Source: Eretmocerus hayati
Taxonomy: Eukaryota; Arthropoda; Insecta; Hymenoptera; Aphelinidae
Direction of reading: 5' to 3'
DNA length: 64,000 bases
NCBI GenBank assembly: GCA_029851415.1
Contig: CM056742.1
Span: 59,918,454-59,982,453 of the forward strand
Under the pieces are notes generated by a model. The model worked only from the letters and a program-made list of their open reading frames with translations, was not told where the DNA came from and did not search any database. The number at the start of each line of letters is the position of its first letter. The first letter of the stretch is position 1. The translations under genes were made by a program, and so were the position numbers. This document shows, piece by piece, positions 11,403 to 22,577 of this stretch.

Positions 11403-12260
11403 TTCCTCCTGCTTTGAAGAATATGATTCGTTCAATATAAAGGTTTTTTGAGGTGCTGAATCGATTGGTTAATACACAATTTTGATTCCTTCTCATTTCA
11501 TTCTAGTTTCCCTGTACTCCTTTTTCATTTGTCTCTAACACCATGATGATGAGATTTCAACAGAATTTCGTATCAACCAATCGATTCAGCACCTCAAAAA
11601 ACATCAAAAATTACGTCTCTGAAAATTTTTCTGAGAAGGACTAGGAATTCCAAATCATTTTCAAAATATGCTTTTCCAATAAAAATTGGAAATTTGTCAT
11701 AAAAAGGTTAATAAGTCAAAAAATACTCATCGAATAATGATCGAAATCCACTGGCCTTAGCGTAAGAGTCTTTGTAATCCACCCACAGAGTTTAAGAATA
11801 ATCTATCGAAGCGTTTTTGAGTTTTCGTGTTACCCATGAAGCCATATTATTCCGTTTTTCCTCGAATTTTCTTTGAAATAATTCTCTTCTCCTCCAATAA
11901 AGCTCTTGGATACATGGAAATTGTACTGGCCTCTTCGTTTCCCCCAGATCTTCCGACTGTAGGTAACAGTTTTCCTTGATAACGCCTTGGAAAATTACTA
12001 TCACCCCATCTTTCGAGCCCTCTGACCATCTCTGTGTGTATGTATTTTGTATTCTATGTCCCAGCACAACTCTTCAATGATTCCACCAACCCCCTTCAAA
12101 TTTTGCGAACGTATCTCATGACATCCGTAGATGGGAACGCTACAATTTTGGCACCCCCCAACCAATACTCCTGGAGTTATGCAATTTTTCTCTGAAAAAT
12201 TGTCATTTCTCCATATCTTAAAAACGATTCATAAAATTCCCTCCTGCCTTGAAAAATACG
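11403..12260 (+). repeat. Dispersed repeat, segments A and B (copy 2)
   Basis: The first half (11403-11880, segment A) recurs at 13905-14360. The second half (11855-12260, segment B) recurs at 4800-5172 and ends in the sequence that flanks the transposon on the right. The order B-(transposon)-A-B-...-A indicates an old tandem arrangement of a composite unit. Confidence 0.78.
11444..11601. repeat. 158-bp MITE-like inverted repeat inside segment A
   Basis: 32-bp ends, 'ttgaggtgctgaatcgattg' on the left and its complement on the right with one or two mismatches, about 94 bp apart. The same structure recurs at 13952-14109. Confidence 0.7.
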
Positions 12261-12429
12261 CTGCTAAATGAGATTAGCAGAATGCTTTCTCTTAGCGAAA
12301 TAGTTTAAGAGATTCACTGAAACTAATGAGAAATTTGCAAAAATGATCAAATTCCAAAATGATGATTGGGATTCCTACAAAATAGTTATATTTTTTAATC
12401 TAATTTAATTGCATTTCATATAACACTCA

Positions 12430-13460
12430 CAATCCAATGATTGGATCCAACCAATCGATGTAGAATGAGGGAAAAGTATCTCTCTAGTCCATTAAAAGGT
12501 GGATAGATATAGAGGGAGATATGAGGATAAAATGAATTTTAGCTGCAATTTTCTTCTAATATTTTGGGTTATTATTACGAGATTCACTTTTAGGGGAATT
12601 AAGATGACCTAAACTGGGGTTTTTCATGGAAGATATGTAGTCTGGTTGAGGGAAAATTTTGATACAGTTGGTGAGAGGATCATAAAAATGGAGTTTTTGA
12701 AAAAAAATTTGGATTTTTCGGGAATAAATTGGATTTTGGATGTATTTGAAAGGATTTTGGAAAATTCGGTATCAACTAATCGAATTAGAACGATGAAAAA
12801 GTATGAACTTAGTTGAGTAAAATTTGTATATATTAGTTTAGGGGGTGGGTAATAGCGGAAAATGAATTTTAGATACGATTTCCTTCTAATATTTCGAGTT
12901 ATTATAAGGAAATTGCCTTTTAGGGGAATTCAGATGACCTAAACTAGGGTTTTCCATGGAATATATGTAGTATGGTTGAGGGCAAATTTTAATATAGTTG
13001 GTGTAAGGATTATAAAAATGGAGTTTTTTGAAAAAATTTGGATTATTCGGGAATAAATCGGATTTTGAATGTATTAAAACGGATTTTGAGAAAATTCGGT
13101 ATCAACCAATCGATTTAGAACGATGAAAAAGTATCAACTTAGTTGAGTAAAATTTGAATACAGTAATTTAGAGGAGAGATACGAGGAAAGTATGAATATT
13201 GAAAAAAATATTTTTGTATATTTTGAGTTATTTTTGTGAGGAAAATAGTTATCGGGATTTGGGCTACCTAAAGTGAGGTTTTTTTAGCAAAACGTGTAAT
13301 TTGGTTAAAACAGAATTTCGATAGAATAGGTCTAAACATTCTCAAATTGCTGTTTTTGTTGGAAATTTTGGTTTTTTTATAAAAATTTACGTTGATGGAG
13401 TTTGAATGGAATTTCGGTATTAACCAAAAGATAGATTGAGCCAAAAAAACCATAGCCTAG
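12430..13460 (+). repeat. 330-bp tandem repeat, about three copies
   Basis: The anchor 'atgaatttt' and its context recur at about 12532, 12862 and 13192 (last copy 'atgaatatt'), a spacing of exactly 330 bp both times. Shared blocks include 'aggggaattcagatgaccta' and 'ggtatcaaccaatcga'. The first two units are close; the third is more diverged. No coding capacity is seen. Confidence 0.85.
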
Positions 13461-13681
13461 GTAATCAAAATTGGGGTAAGGTGAAGTTAGAAAGAGATAT
13501 TTTAGTATGAAAGTACACAATTTCAGCGATTTTACCTCAAAAAACGTTTGAATCAGATTCGATTTGGAGAAGAGGCCAGACGAATCACTGGTCTCATCTC
13601 TGAGTGATTCTCTACAACTTGTAGAAAAGCAAAAATCGATAAAGTGGAGTGTAGAAGAGAAAGCGTGGCGCAAAAAAAACA

Positions 13682-13717
13682 ACACACATACACACACACA
13701 CACACAGACACAGACAA
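13682..13717 (+). repeat. (CA)n microsatellite
   Basis: A simple run of CA dinucleotides with a few T and G interruptions. Confidence 0.92.
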
Positions 13718-13904
13718 AGGGCCGGAGAGATGAGTCACTGGGGGGTTTTTGAGGATCATGAGGAGAAAAGTGCTACTTACAATCGTTAGATTTTGGCGAG
13801 AGGAATAAGATGGTTGAAGCACTTGTGTGATAAGATGAATTATGTTGAAGAAAATATTGAGTTGAATGGAAAAATTGATCAAAAATTTGCTGTGTCGAAA
13901 ACAG

Positions 13905-14360
13905 AGCTTTCTCTTTAGAGAAAGCAATATAATTCGTTCAATATAGAGGTATTTTGAGGTGCTGAATCGATTGGTTGATACATAATTTTGATTTCTTCCC
14001 ACTTTATTCTAGTTTCCTTGTACTCTTTTTTACACTGGTCTCTAAGATCGTGATAATGGCATTTTAACAAAATTCCGTATCAATCAATAGATTCAGCACC
14101 TCAAAAAATATCAGAATTACGTTTCTGAAAATTTTTTCAAGTAAGACTGGGAATTCCGAATCATTTTTCAAATATGCCTTTTCAATAAAAATTGAAAATT
14201 TGTCATAAAAAAGTTTATAAGTCAAAGAATCCTGATCAAATAATGCTCACCACCCACAGAGTTTAAGAATAATCTATCAAAGCGTTTTTGAGTTCTCGTG
14301 TTACCCATAAAGCCATATTATTCCGTTTTTCCTCTAATTTTTTTTCAAAAAATTTTTTTT
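13905..14360 (+). repeat. Dispersed repeat, segment A copy 3
   Basis: Direct repeat of 11403-11880, including the MITE-like inverted repeat at 13952-14109 and the phrases 'gagtttaagaataatctatc' and 'gccatattattccgtttttc'. Confidence 0.8.
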
Positions 14361-15091
14361 GGGTATTATTTAAGGGTAATTGATATATTCATATTCGATA
14401 TTATTTGAGGATACAATAAAAAAGTATAGGTGGATCGATTTTATAATAAAATTTGAATAAATGTATGGAATTATCTTCATTATATAATGAAAAATTATAA
14501 TATTTCGAATCCCAGATAATCGATAGATGAATTATTGATTTCATGAATTTGATTTGAGAAAGCATTCTGCTATTCTCTTCTAGCAGTTTATTTTATTCTC
14601 TCTTTTCCGTAACCTTGCCACGGAGCCCCGCGAGAAGGAGTGGAGTAGAGGTTACCCGCAGCCCATGTAATTAGTCTGCATCTGTGTCTGAACAAAATTG
14701 TGCAATGAGAATGTGATGATCACGCATAAATGGTATGTTCATGTGGCGAGTCTGTTTGTCACACGCATAGGTGGACGCGTTCGTATAGACAGTCTGTGTC
14801 GGTTGCATACATATTTTTCATCTTCTTCCTTGCAAAAAATTGTCACTTCCCTAATCTGTCCGCTCAAGAGATAGATTTGCTGTCGAAGTTCCTCTCAGAA
14901 AATTTCCAGCACATGCGATGTGCAGCCGATCAATTTTGATTTTTCAGGCAAAGATATTTGTGAAATATTCGGAACCCTTGAGGGATGTTGTGAACAGAAT
15001 TTTGGGAACAAGCCGTGATTTTGAATCGATTTTTGACAAACACGCGGTTGCGACGGAATATGAACGAAAGTTTGAGCATTCGAACAAGTTT
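14361..15091. other. Unannotated stretch
   Basis: About 730 bp of mostly AT-rich sequence with a short less AT-rich patch near 14620-14670. No gene or repeat could be supported. Confidence 0.5.
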
Positions 15092-16047
15092 TAACGTCTA
15101 CGTCATGCCAGTGGGAAAATCTGCATTTTTTGTGGTAGCGATAACCGTGGTTCAGTAGTTACGCGTGGATATCAGAAGTTTGATGCGTCGATTCACGTAC
15201 GCAAATATCGTGCACTTGGATGGCGCACGCGATCATACATGGTTGGGTAGTCACACGTGGATTTGTGTACGCGAGTCTGCATCACTTGGATAGCGTACGT
15301 GATCCCAAATCATTTGGGTAGCGTGCGGGAATCTGAATCATTTGGGTAGCGTGCGCAAATCTAAATCATTTGGGTTATGGTACAAGGAAAACCATGGTTG
15401 GGTAATCACGCACGAATTCCAGGAGGACCCCTTCATTGTGTGTGTTAGCGTTCGCGATCATCATCAACCCGGTTCGCATTTGCGAATATTCAAGATTCGG
15501 TAGTCGGCGACTACTTGCGTACGTGACCCGAGTGGATGATACTTGCTTTTGAAAGCGACCCTTCTAGAATTCGCGCGTGACTACATACCGAACCGTACCG
15601 AACCATGGATATCCGCGTACGCTACTAAAGATGCAGATTCACGGACGCTGCCCAAATGATTCAGATTCGCGTACGCTACCCGAATGATTTAGATTGGCGT
15701 ACGCTATCAAAAGAATTTAGATTTACGTACGCTACCCAAATGATTTGAATCCGCGCTGGCTACCCAAATGATGCACATTCGCGTACGCTACCCAAAAAAA
15801 GCACATTCGCGTACGCTACCCGAAAAAAGCACATTCGCGTACGCTATCCAAGCGATGTAAATTCGCGTACGCGAAGCCACGTGTGACCACCAAACCATGG
15901 ATGATCGCGTACGCTACCCAAGTGCACGATATTCGCGTACGCGATTCAACGCATCAAACTTCTGATATCCACGCGTAACTACCAAACCACGGATATCGTC
16001 GTTCGCAACTACAAAAGATGTATATTTTCCCACTGGCGTAGACGTTA
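15092..16047. repeat. Foldback element with 28-bp repeats of opposite polarity
   Basis: The outer ends 'taacgtctacg' (15092) and 'cgtagacgtta' (to 16047) are inverted copies, followed inward by a matching 'ccagtgggaaaat' block and further paired sequence. The left arm carries about four 28-bp units (15265-15376) reading 'gcgtacg...atttgggta'. The right arm carries about eight units of the complementary type (15634-15857). The unit core contains the palindrome-like 'gcgtacgc'. Confidence 0.85.
15634..15857 (+). repeat. 28-bp tandem array (8 units) in the right foldback arm
   Basis: Units begin every 28 bp from 15634, with the recurrent core 'attcgcgtacgctaccc'. Variation is mostly at the edges of the unit ('aaatgatt', 'aaaaaaag', 'aagcgatg'). 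Confidence 0.88.
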
Positions 16048-17231
16048 GTAGTAGATTAATTGGAGCACACCGCGGACACAAAGTGCTCTCCTCCTGGGAC
16101 AAAAAACCAAGCCGGCGGAGAGCATCATTAGCCACCCTACCCAGGTCGACCAAGACCCCACCCTGGTATAGGTGTACGTCAAGGTCACCTGGATAGGGTT
16201 CCGATGACAGCTCCAATGTCCCAGGAGGAGACCCGCGCCGAACCAAGTGCTCCACCAGGATCCTCCTCCCCCTCCCACCCCCTCAGCACCCCGCGTGGAG
16301 ATGCTCTCGCATCGGGCGCCCACAGCGGAAAGGCCTTGATCGATACTACCACGCGACCGATGCAAGCGGCTCTTTCACGGCTCTCGAAACGAGAAAGCTC
16401 GCGGCCTCTTCTCGCGCATCGCGCCGACGCAAGCTCAAGGCTATGAGCGCGGTTACATTGGAGAGAGCGCGCCAATCCTCTCCATGTGTAAGAGAGAGAC
16501 ACAACTAGAGCGTCGTCTTTGTCGCTTTCATTGCCGGTGAGGGTGTGTTTAAACTCGCCGCTGGTTCTCACTCTCCATGTGGCCACACTCTATCTCGTGG
16601 CAAGCACGCGGCTCAGCTTACGCAAGCGGCTTTTTCCCGCGCACCGGCTCGCTGCAAGCCATGTGCACAGGCCATTGAAGCCATCTTGCATGTTACGGGT
16701 ACATCGCTACTCGCAGAATCGCGGCAATGATGATTTTCGGTGATATATACAGCAGGGCTTCCTTTTTTCCGATGTATACCTTTCTAATCCTCTGATCCCC
16801 CTTTTCGCGCGCTCCATTGCTCAAGTTGCGGGGGCTGAATTCTGCACCGGCTTCTCAAGCATGACTTTCACATTTTTCTTTGCGCGCACGCCTACTCAAC
16901 CCGTAGATGTACTGCTATAGTAAAATTATGCATGAAAATTTTCCGGCGAACATCCAAACGCGCGCGCATGCATCGTGGGATCCACAGCCTACATTGTAAG
17001 AGCGCCAAGGCTTGAAAAAAAGAGCTTCATAGCTTTAGAAGAATATGTTCGGAAATCTACGAGGGGAAAAGCCCTAGTATTTTTTCAGCCCCCTTGCTTG
17101 TGTCATTCGAATTCCTGAACTCGAGATCAAATTTAGGAGGTCTCAGAAGTTATTTGGTTTCATTCTTGTCTAGATTTGTTATTACACTCCAAAATTATTA
17201 ATCTTTGAAAAAGGCCGCGTCACGGTCTAGT
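16048..17231. other. GC-rich island then unannotated DNA
   Basis: About 16050-16740 is markedly richer in G, C and CpG than its surroundings and is open in several overlapping frames on both strands, which is expected from base composition. No domain is recognised. 16750-17231 shows nothing supportable. Confidence 0.45.
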
Positions 17232-17609
17232 CTATGAATGGGAGAGCTTCACGTGTCGCTCACAAAAATCATTTATCAGATTCTTCTCTTGGTTCCAAAT
17301 CAGTTCAAAGATAGACAATAAGATTGCTTTTCTTACCTGTAAGATTCTATGATTCCCTTCAAACGTGCATTCGTGTATCGTTTTGGACTTACAATAAGTA
17401 TTTCTAACAAGGAAAGGGGTTTCTCGGTACGGTGCGTATGCTTCGATCTTAGTTACAAGTACTGACAGGATTATTGCGTGATTCAAAATGTCTATGGCAA
17501 TATTGCTTTTGAATAAAGTTTTCAATTGATAGATGCTTTCTATGGGGGTAAATGTCGGATACATAAAGAACTGATTTTCTAGGAATCCTATTCTCAACAT
17601 TTTCTTCAA
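17232..17609 (-). CDS. Hypothetical 125-residue open frame
   Basis: Starts with ATG at 17609 on the minus strand and ends at 17232. The product is rich in Ile, Leu, Lys and Asn with some Cys and His, and has no recognised domain or signal peptide. It is the longest frame in the window outside obvious repeats and elements, in AT-rich DNA where frames of this length can arise by chance. It could be a decayed exon. No splice partner is evident. Confidence 0.2.
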   Translation of the reverse strand: MKKMLRIGFLENQFFMYPTFTPIESIYQLKTLFKSNIAIDILNHAIILSVLVTKIEAYAPYRETPFLVRNTYCKSKTIHECTFEGNHRILQVRKAILLSIFELIWNQEKNLINDFCERHVKLSHS

Positions 17610-17819
17610 AAGTATGTTTTATTGTAACATATTATGTTCGCAGGAAAAAACTTCAGTTGTCAACGTTTTCTTGCTTTCAAAGTTTTGCTTTGCTCATTTT
17701 TCGCAGATTCATTTTTAGACTACTTATTCGTTGTTATTCGTTATTAGATACATTGTTATTCTCTGACAGAAAACATTGAAGTTAAAATTTTCTCAGAGAT
17801 AACTCCGATTATTACCACC

Positions 17820-18270
17820 AGGTGTTTTTTTTTTCGTCGGGGCATACGGCAGGTGTTTTTTTTCGTCGGGGCATACAGCAGGTGTTTTTTTTCGACGGGG
17901 CATACGGCAGGTGTTTTTCTTCGTCGGGGCATACGGCAGGTGTTTTTTTTCGTCGGGGCATACGACAAGTGTTTTTTCTCGTCGGGGCATACAGCAGGTG
18001 TTTTTCTTCGTCCGGGCATACGGCAGCTGTTCTTTTTCGTCCGGGCTCCCGGCAAATGTTACTTTCGTCGCTACTACGGCCAACGTGTTCTTCTTCGCCG
18101 GTAGTTACGAGCGGGTGTTACTATTCGTCGGAGGCTACAGCCGGGCGTTATTTTTCGTCACTGGTTAAAAATACGCGTTAATCTTCGTCCTGGGATACGG
18201 ATGGTGTTTCTTTTCATGAATGCATCCAGAAGGTGTTACTCTTCACCGGTAATCCAGAAAGTATTTTTCT
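17820..18270 (+). repeat. 29-bp minisatellite, about 15 units, graded decay
   Basis: Units of the form 'ggtgtttttttcgtcgg' followed by 'ggcatacggca' repeat about every 29 bp. The left units (17820-18030) are nearly identical; those to the right drift increasingly (to about 18270). Because 29 is not a multiple of 3, several frames on both strands stay open and spell repetitive peptides; these are by-products of the array. Confidence 0.9.
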
Positions 18271-18402
18271 TCTTCGGGGGCGACGATTAGATGAAGCCTG
18301 ACCATACGAAAAGCGTATCAATCATCCGGGAAATGCTGACCGCGTTCCTCCAGAGTAGAGCATCAGAGAGAATGCTTAGTATCTCATGAATATACCACGT
18401 TC

Positions 18403-18418
18403 TTCCCCTTCTTCAAGT
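18403..18418 (-). promoter_or_regulatory. Possible decayed polypurine tract of the minus-strand Gypsy copy
   Basis: Read on the minus strand, 'gaagaaggggaagaa' lies downstream of the integrase end and is soon followed by a TG, as expected for the tract that primes plus-strand synthesis before a 3' LTR. The LTR beyond it is not independently confirmed. Confidence 0.35.
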
Positions 18419-18472
18419 TGAATTCTTGGACTTATCTGCTAAGCATTTTGAACGTCGTACCGTTCTGACAAT

Positions 18473-20160
18473 TCAATCTCTATGTCGTTTCATGGCCTTG
18501 TTTGGCTTCGCCTTTACACGAAAAAATGATGGAGATAACCGCTCAACAACCGTCCCTTCTATCCGTTTCTCACCTGATGTTCCGTGATTATGCACCATCA
18601 CTCCATCCCCTACATCAATATCCATAATCCTCGGCCCGCGGTATGACTCTATCTGAGATTCTTGTTTATTGCTCATCCGCGCACGCAAGTCTGGGCGGAG
18701 GAGGTCGAAACGCGTTTTTAATTCTCGTTTATAGAGTAAGTACGCGGGAGATTCGCCTGTAGAACAATGTGGAGCTGTCCTGTCAAACAGAAATTCTTTG
18801 AGAGCTGCATCTACTGTCTTTCACCCTTTGAAAATCTTCGAACACTCATCTTCGAATGTTCCGATAAGATTCTCGGCAGCTCCATTTGTAGCTGAGTGTT
18901 ATGGTGGAGAGAAAGTATGTTTGATTCCGTAATGTTGCAAATACTTTCAAATTCGGTACTCGTAAATTGTCGTCCATTGTCTGTTACCATATTATCTGGT
19001 AGCTCGTGTCTCGAAGATAAATCTTGGAAAAATCCTATCAATTTTATAGATTTTGTATTTCGCTTGGAATTCATCACCTCTGGCCATTTTAAGTAAGAGT
19101 CGATCACTACCGAATATATGTGATTGTAAAATAAGCCAAGAAAATCACGCTGAATTCTGTGCTACGCTTTTTCAGGCCATGGCCATCGTGTGAGAGGTAC
19201 ATGAGGAGGTATTTGCTGATTTTCGACACAGATTCTACATGATTTCACTATATTTTCAATATCTCGATCAATATCCGGCCACCACATGAATGAGCGTGCC
19301 ACAGCTTTTATTTTCACGATTCCCATATGAGCGCTATATGTATCGTCCGGTAATCGATCCCTCAACGTGAATGGTATAACGATTCAAATGCCCCAAAATG
19401 AACAGTTTTCTTCCACTGAAAGTTCGCTTCGACGAAGAGAATACTTCTTTTCATAAGATCTCGAAACCTTGGCCAGCCAAAAATGCAGTATTTTATAATT
19501 TCCGATAGAGTTCCATCCCTTTTAGTTCCTGATCTCACCTGGGCAAGATCGATTATATTCGCGTTCTCACAGGTGAAGAGCAAATCCTTCGAAAAGATGT
19601 CTGTATAATCTTCAATAGGTAATCGTGAAAGAGCATCGCAATTACCGTTTTGTGCCGTTTTTATCCATTCTATATCATACTGAAAACCCGATCGAGAATA
19701 TGCCCATCGTTGTTATCTTGGAGCGGCGGTTCGCGGTATACCTTTCTTAGGTCCGAAAATCGTCTCAAGTGGTTGTTGATCGGTTCTCAGAATAATTCTG
19801 CGACCATAAACAAAATCATAGAATTTGGTGAAACCAAAAACAACCACACTAGCCTTTTTGTCAATGATTGCTTTGTTGAGTTCTTTCACCGGACTACGTT
19901 TCGATGCAAATGCTATGGGCTTTCCAGAGCCGTCCTTATATTTAAGAGATAAGATAGCAGATAACCCGTAATAAGATGCATCGCATGGAAGTACTAGCTG
20001 TTCATTGTCGTCATGGTGAGCCAACACTTTCGGTGACATCATCTCATCCCTGACCCACTGAAATGTTTTATAACAATGAGCATCCCACTCAAATTTTGGT
20101 ACACTATTTTGGTACAGAAGCTCAAAACATGTCATCGCAAATGAAACGCCAAGCAAGTTG
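18473..20160 (-). pseudogene. Decayed Ty3/Gypsy pol fragment (RNase H to integrase)
   Basis: On the minus strand, from high to low coordinates: RT connection and RNase H-like sequence (20160-19590; motifs LPCDASYYGLSAIL, PIAFASKRSP and LRTDQQPLETIFGPKKGIP), a linker, the H2C2 zinc-binding segment of integrase (19365-19162; AHMGIVKIK...WWPDIDRDIE...C-x2-C), part of the integrase core (19107-18811; VTDNGRQFTSTEFE) and the C-terminal domain (18688-18473; VGDGVMVHNH...ERLSPSFFRV). The look is that of K02A2.6-like Gypsy elements. Frameshifts and stops break the frame into at least five pieces, so no functional protein is made. The reverse transcriptase palm and gag are absent. Confidence 0.85.
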
Positions 20161-20620
20161 TTGAATAGTAGAGAATTTCGAACACCCTTAGAATTACTAC
20201 GCCCAATCAGCAAGAAATGTGTTGCATTAAAACAAGAAAGTCAAATTGCCAATCTTCGAGGTGGTCGGAAACAGAATTTCCAAGTTAATGATGGAGTTAT
20301 GGCCAAAGATTTTCGAAAAGATCATCCTAATTTTTCACAAACTCAAATAGTTTCAAAGCTGTCTCCTCGAAGTTGTATTGTTGAGTTGCGTTGGGAGGAA
20401 AAGCGAAAAGATATTATGACCAATTAATTTCGTGGCGTAAAAATGATCAAGTTCAAAATAAAATGGTTTCTGAAAATGATCACAGTCGATTGGAGCTGCG
20501 AAGATCTTCTCGGGCAAGAGAACCTGATGAACGATATGTATCTAGTAGGAAGTAAATATTTGAGTTGACTGAAGAGATTTTTATATTTTGTAATTGAAGT
20601 TCGAGATTTTGATATTTTGT
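20161..20620 (+). pseudogene. 3' end of pol of an older plus-strand Gypsy element
   Basis: The frame 20158-20427 and the stretch after it resemble the integrase C-terminal tail of K02A2.6-like elements: RTPLELLRP, then VNDGVMAKDFRKDHP, then KLSPRSCIVEL, then a Ser- and Arg-rich end near 20550. It abuts the oppositely oriented Gypsy fragment at about 20160. Its polypurine tract and 3' LTR appear at 25936-26085, beyond the younger Gypsy element that has split them apart. Confidence 0.72.
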
Positions 20621-20632
20621 AATTGAAGAGGG

Positions 20633-21427
20633 TGCGACGGACACCCCTACACTACCGTAACCCGCTAAGCATCGGCGTGCCCGCGCAGTAATGCCACAGG
20701 CACCAGGCCAACTGTTTGCTTACACCAGTCACCGCCAGGTGGACACCAATCTCTCTCACAAGCGGAACAGAGGACCATAGGAAAGAAACCAGCCCAACCA
20801 CAGAAGCAGAGTCAGTCGGCCCGGAGCTCGGGCTCAACTCACTAGTTAATCTTGGGAGCTCCAAGTATTAACTCTCTCGATCTTTCTCAGCTTTAGGAGC
20901 TCTAGAGTAGTGATAGATAGACCTCGGGAGCACCGAGGCAGAAATGTTATCCAGGAGCTCTGGATATCAGTCATCCTAGATCTTTGCATCCTGGGAGCAC
21001 CAAGATATGTAAGATTAGTTAGGATATTGTAACCTGTACAACCCGCCCGCGAAAACCGACCGGGGTGAAGGCATTTGGTGGGAGCTCCATCAAATGTCGC
21101 TGTTAGGAGTCCACTGACAGACTAGTTCACTAGCCAGTCGCTGAGCTGCTCATCGCAAGGAGCTCTTGAGATGAATAGAACAGTACCCGTATTATTCCGT
21201 CCAAGTAACTTCAGATGAATTGTATTTCTATCAACAGTTTGTAGGGTTGTTACAGTGTATTAGAGTAGCAGTGAATTAGCGAAGGCCTGAGGGCAATTGA
21301 ATATATCATCATTAATTCTCTTGTACATATTATTCTTGATATATATATATTATTCATTCCAACTTCGTTGTATTCAATTGTCATCCCCACCTAGAATTCC
21401 CGACATCCTGAAATCCCCTCAGTTACA
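20633..21427 (+). repeat. 5' LTR of the Gypsy element
   Basis: 795 bp from TGCGACGG to CAGTTACA. It contains recurrent 'gggagctcc'-type phrases and an AT-rich 'atatatatat' stretch near its end. It should hold promoter and polyadenylation signals, which were not pinned down. Confidence 0.95.
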
Positions 21428-21445
21428 TGGCGCCCAGGCAAATTG
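21428..21445 (+). promoter_or_regulatory. Primer binding site
   Basis: 'tggcgcccaggcaaattg' directly follows the 5' LTR. It starts with TGG as needed to pair with a tRNA 3' CCA, and TGGCGCCC matches the start of lysine-tRNA-type primer sites. The exact tRNA is not assigned. Confidence 0.75.
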
Positions 21446-21521
21446 TAACAGGCAGGCTAATTCGCTGATTTTAGGCTAGTATTTCCATATGTAAAAGTTA
21501 GTTCTTCATTAAGAAGTCGAG

Positions 21522-22577
21522 ATGGCACCAGTTTCTTGGGTCTACCAATTGAAGAAAGTCTAACTCATTGCAGAGTTGAACAGCTACCAGCTAGATACTA
21601 CCGGCAGCATGGCCACGTTAAGACAACGTCTAGTACAGTTTGTCCGAGATCACCCCGAAGAATTTACAGATAAACCTGAAGATCCTGCAACTTTCAATGA
21701 AGAGTTGGCAAACACAGAGGATACGAAAGAGAATTTACAGACGGCAGGATCCGCTAGTACATCCACAGCTGAAAGAACCATCATCATAGAACAAGCAGTG
21801 CCCGATCACATACGTACTCTGGAAACTATGAGAAAGTGGAATTGTCATTTTGATGGTAAAGACCTATACTCTTTCCTGGGACGGGTCACCGAACTACAAA
21901 AAGCATACCAAATGACAGACGAGGCATTAGTTTCGGGACTGCCAGAACTCTTGAAAGGAGACGCACAGCTATGGTACAGAAACATGAATGGCAGCGATAT
22001 GGATTGGAGAAATATACAGGGAAGTATGAGGTCATATTTTTTATCACCGAATGAATTGCGCAACCTTACACAGCAAATAACAGAACGACGGCAGGAATTA
22101 TCGGAATCAGTACGGTCATTTATAACTTCAATGCTCACTCTAATGCGAAGACGAGGAGGATATGACACTGAAAGACAACTAGATACTCTGTTCTATCAGA
22201 TGGAGGCAGAGTACAGACTATACATACAGCGGTCAAGCGTTGCGACTATTTCAGAGCTGATGCAGAGGACAGAAGAACTGGAAGAAACTTTGAAACAAAT
22301 GAATAAAGATACCAGAGAGTCTCGCTTACCTTCTAGGGGTAGTGCAATGATCATAGCTCCAACTCATGATGGCAAGACACATTGCTGGAAATGCGGTCAA
22401 AGAGGTCATACAAGGTTCAACTGCAAAAACCCATCTAAGAGATTTTGCTCATGGTGCGGTAAAGATAATGTTCTGAGCAGAGATTGTCCTTGTCCGAAAC
22501 AGGAAAACGACAAAGGGGCCGGAATACCACCAACCCGGCCCCAGAAGAATCCAAATACTACGTTGAAGCAAGGATAG
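21522..22577 (+). pseudogene. gag: Gypsy gag with an early stop
   Basis: The probable start is ATG 21522, which is in frame with the long open stretch 21576-22577, but TAA at 21561-21563 interrupts after 13 codons. The downstream part begins with a SAP-like helix (YQLDTTGSMATLRQRLVQF), continues with a capsid-like region, and ends with a CCHC zinc knuckle C-x2-C-x4-H-x4-C (22384-22425) and a second Cys motif lacking the usual His (22447-22488). Gag coats the RNA and forms the particle. Its last 94 bp overlap pol in the -1 frame, consistent with ribosomal frameshifting. Confidence 0.88.

Noticed and set aside
15634..15857. CRISPR-like array
   Set aside because: The units are contiguous 28-bp tandem repeats without unique spacers, in a eukaryotic setting.
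15914..16586. Overlapping minus-strand frames
   Set aside because: Part lies in the 28-bp repeat foldback and the rest in a GC-rich island; composition explains them.
17756..18181. Five repetitive frames on both strands
   Set aside because: They arise from a 29-bp tandem repeat without stops; simultaneous openness on both strands is not a sign of coding.
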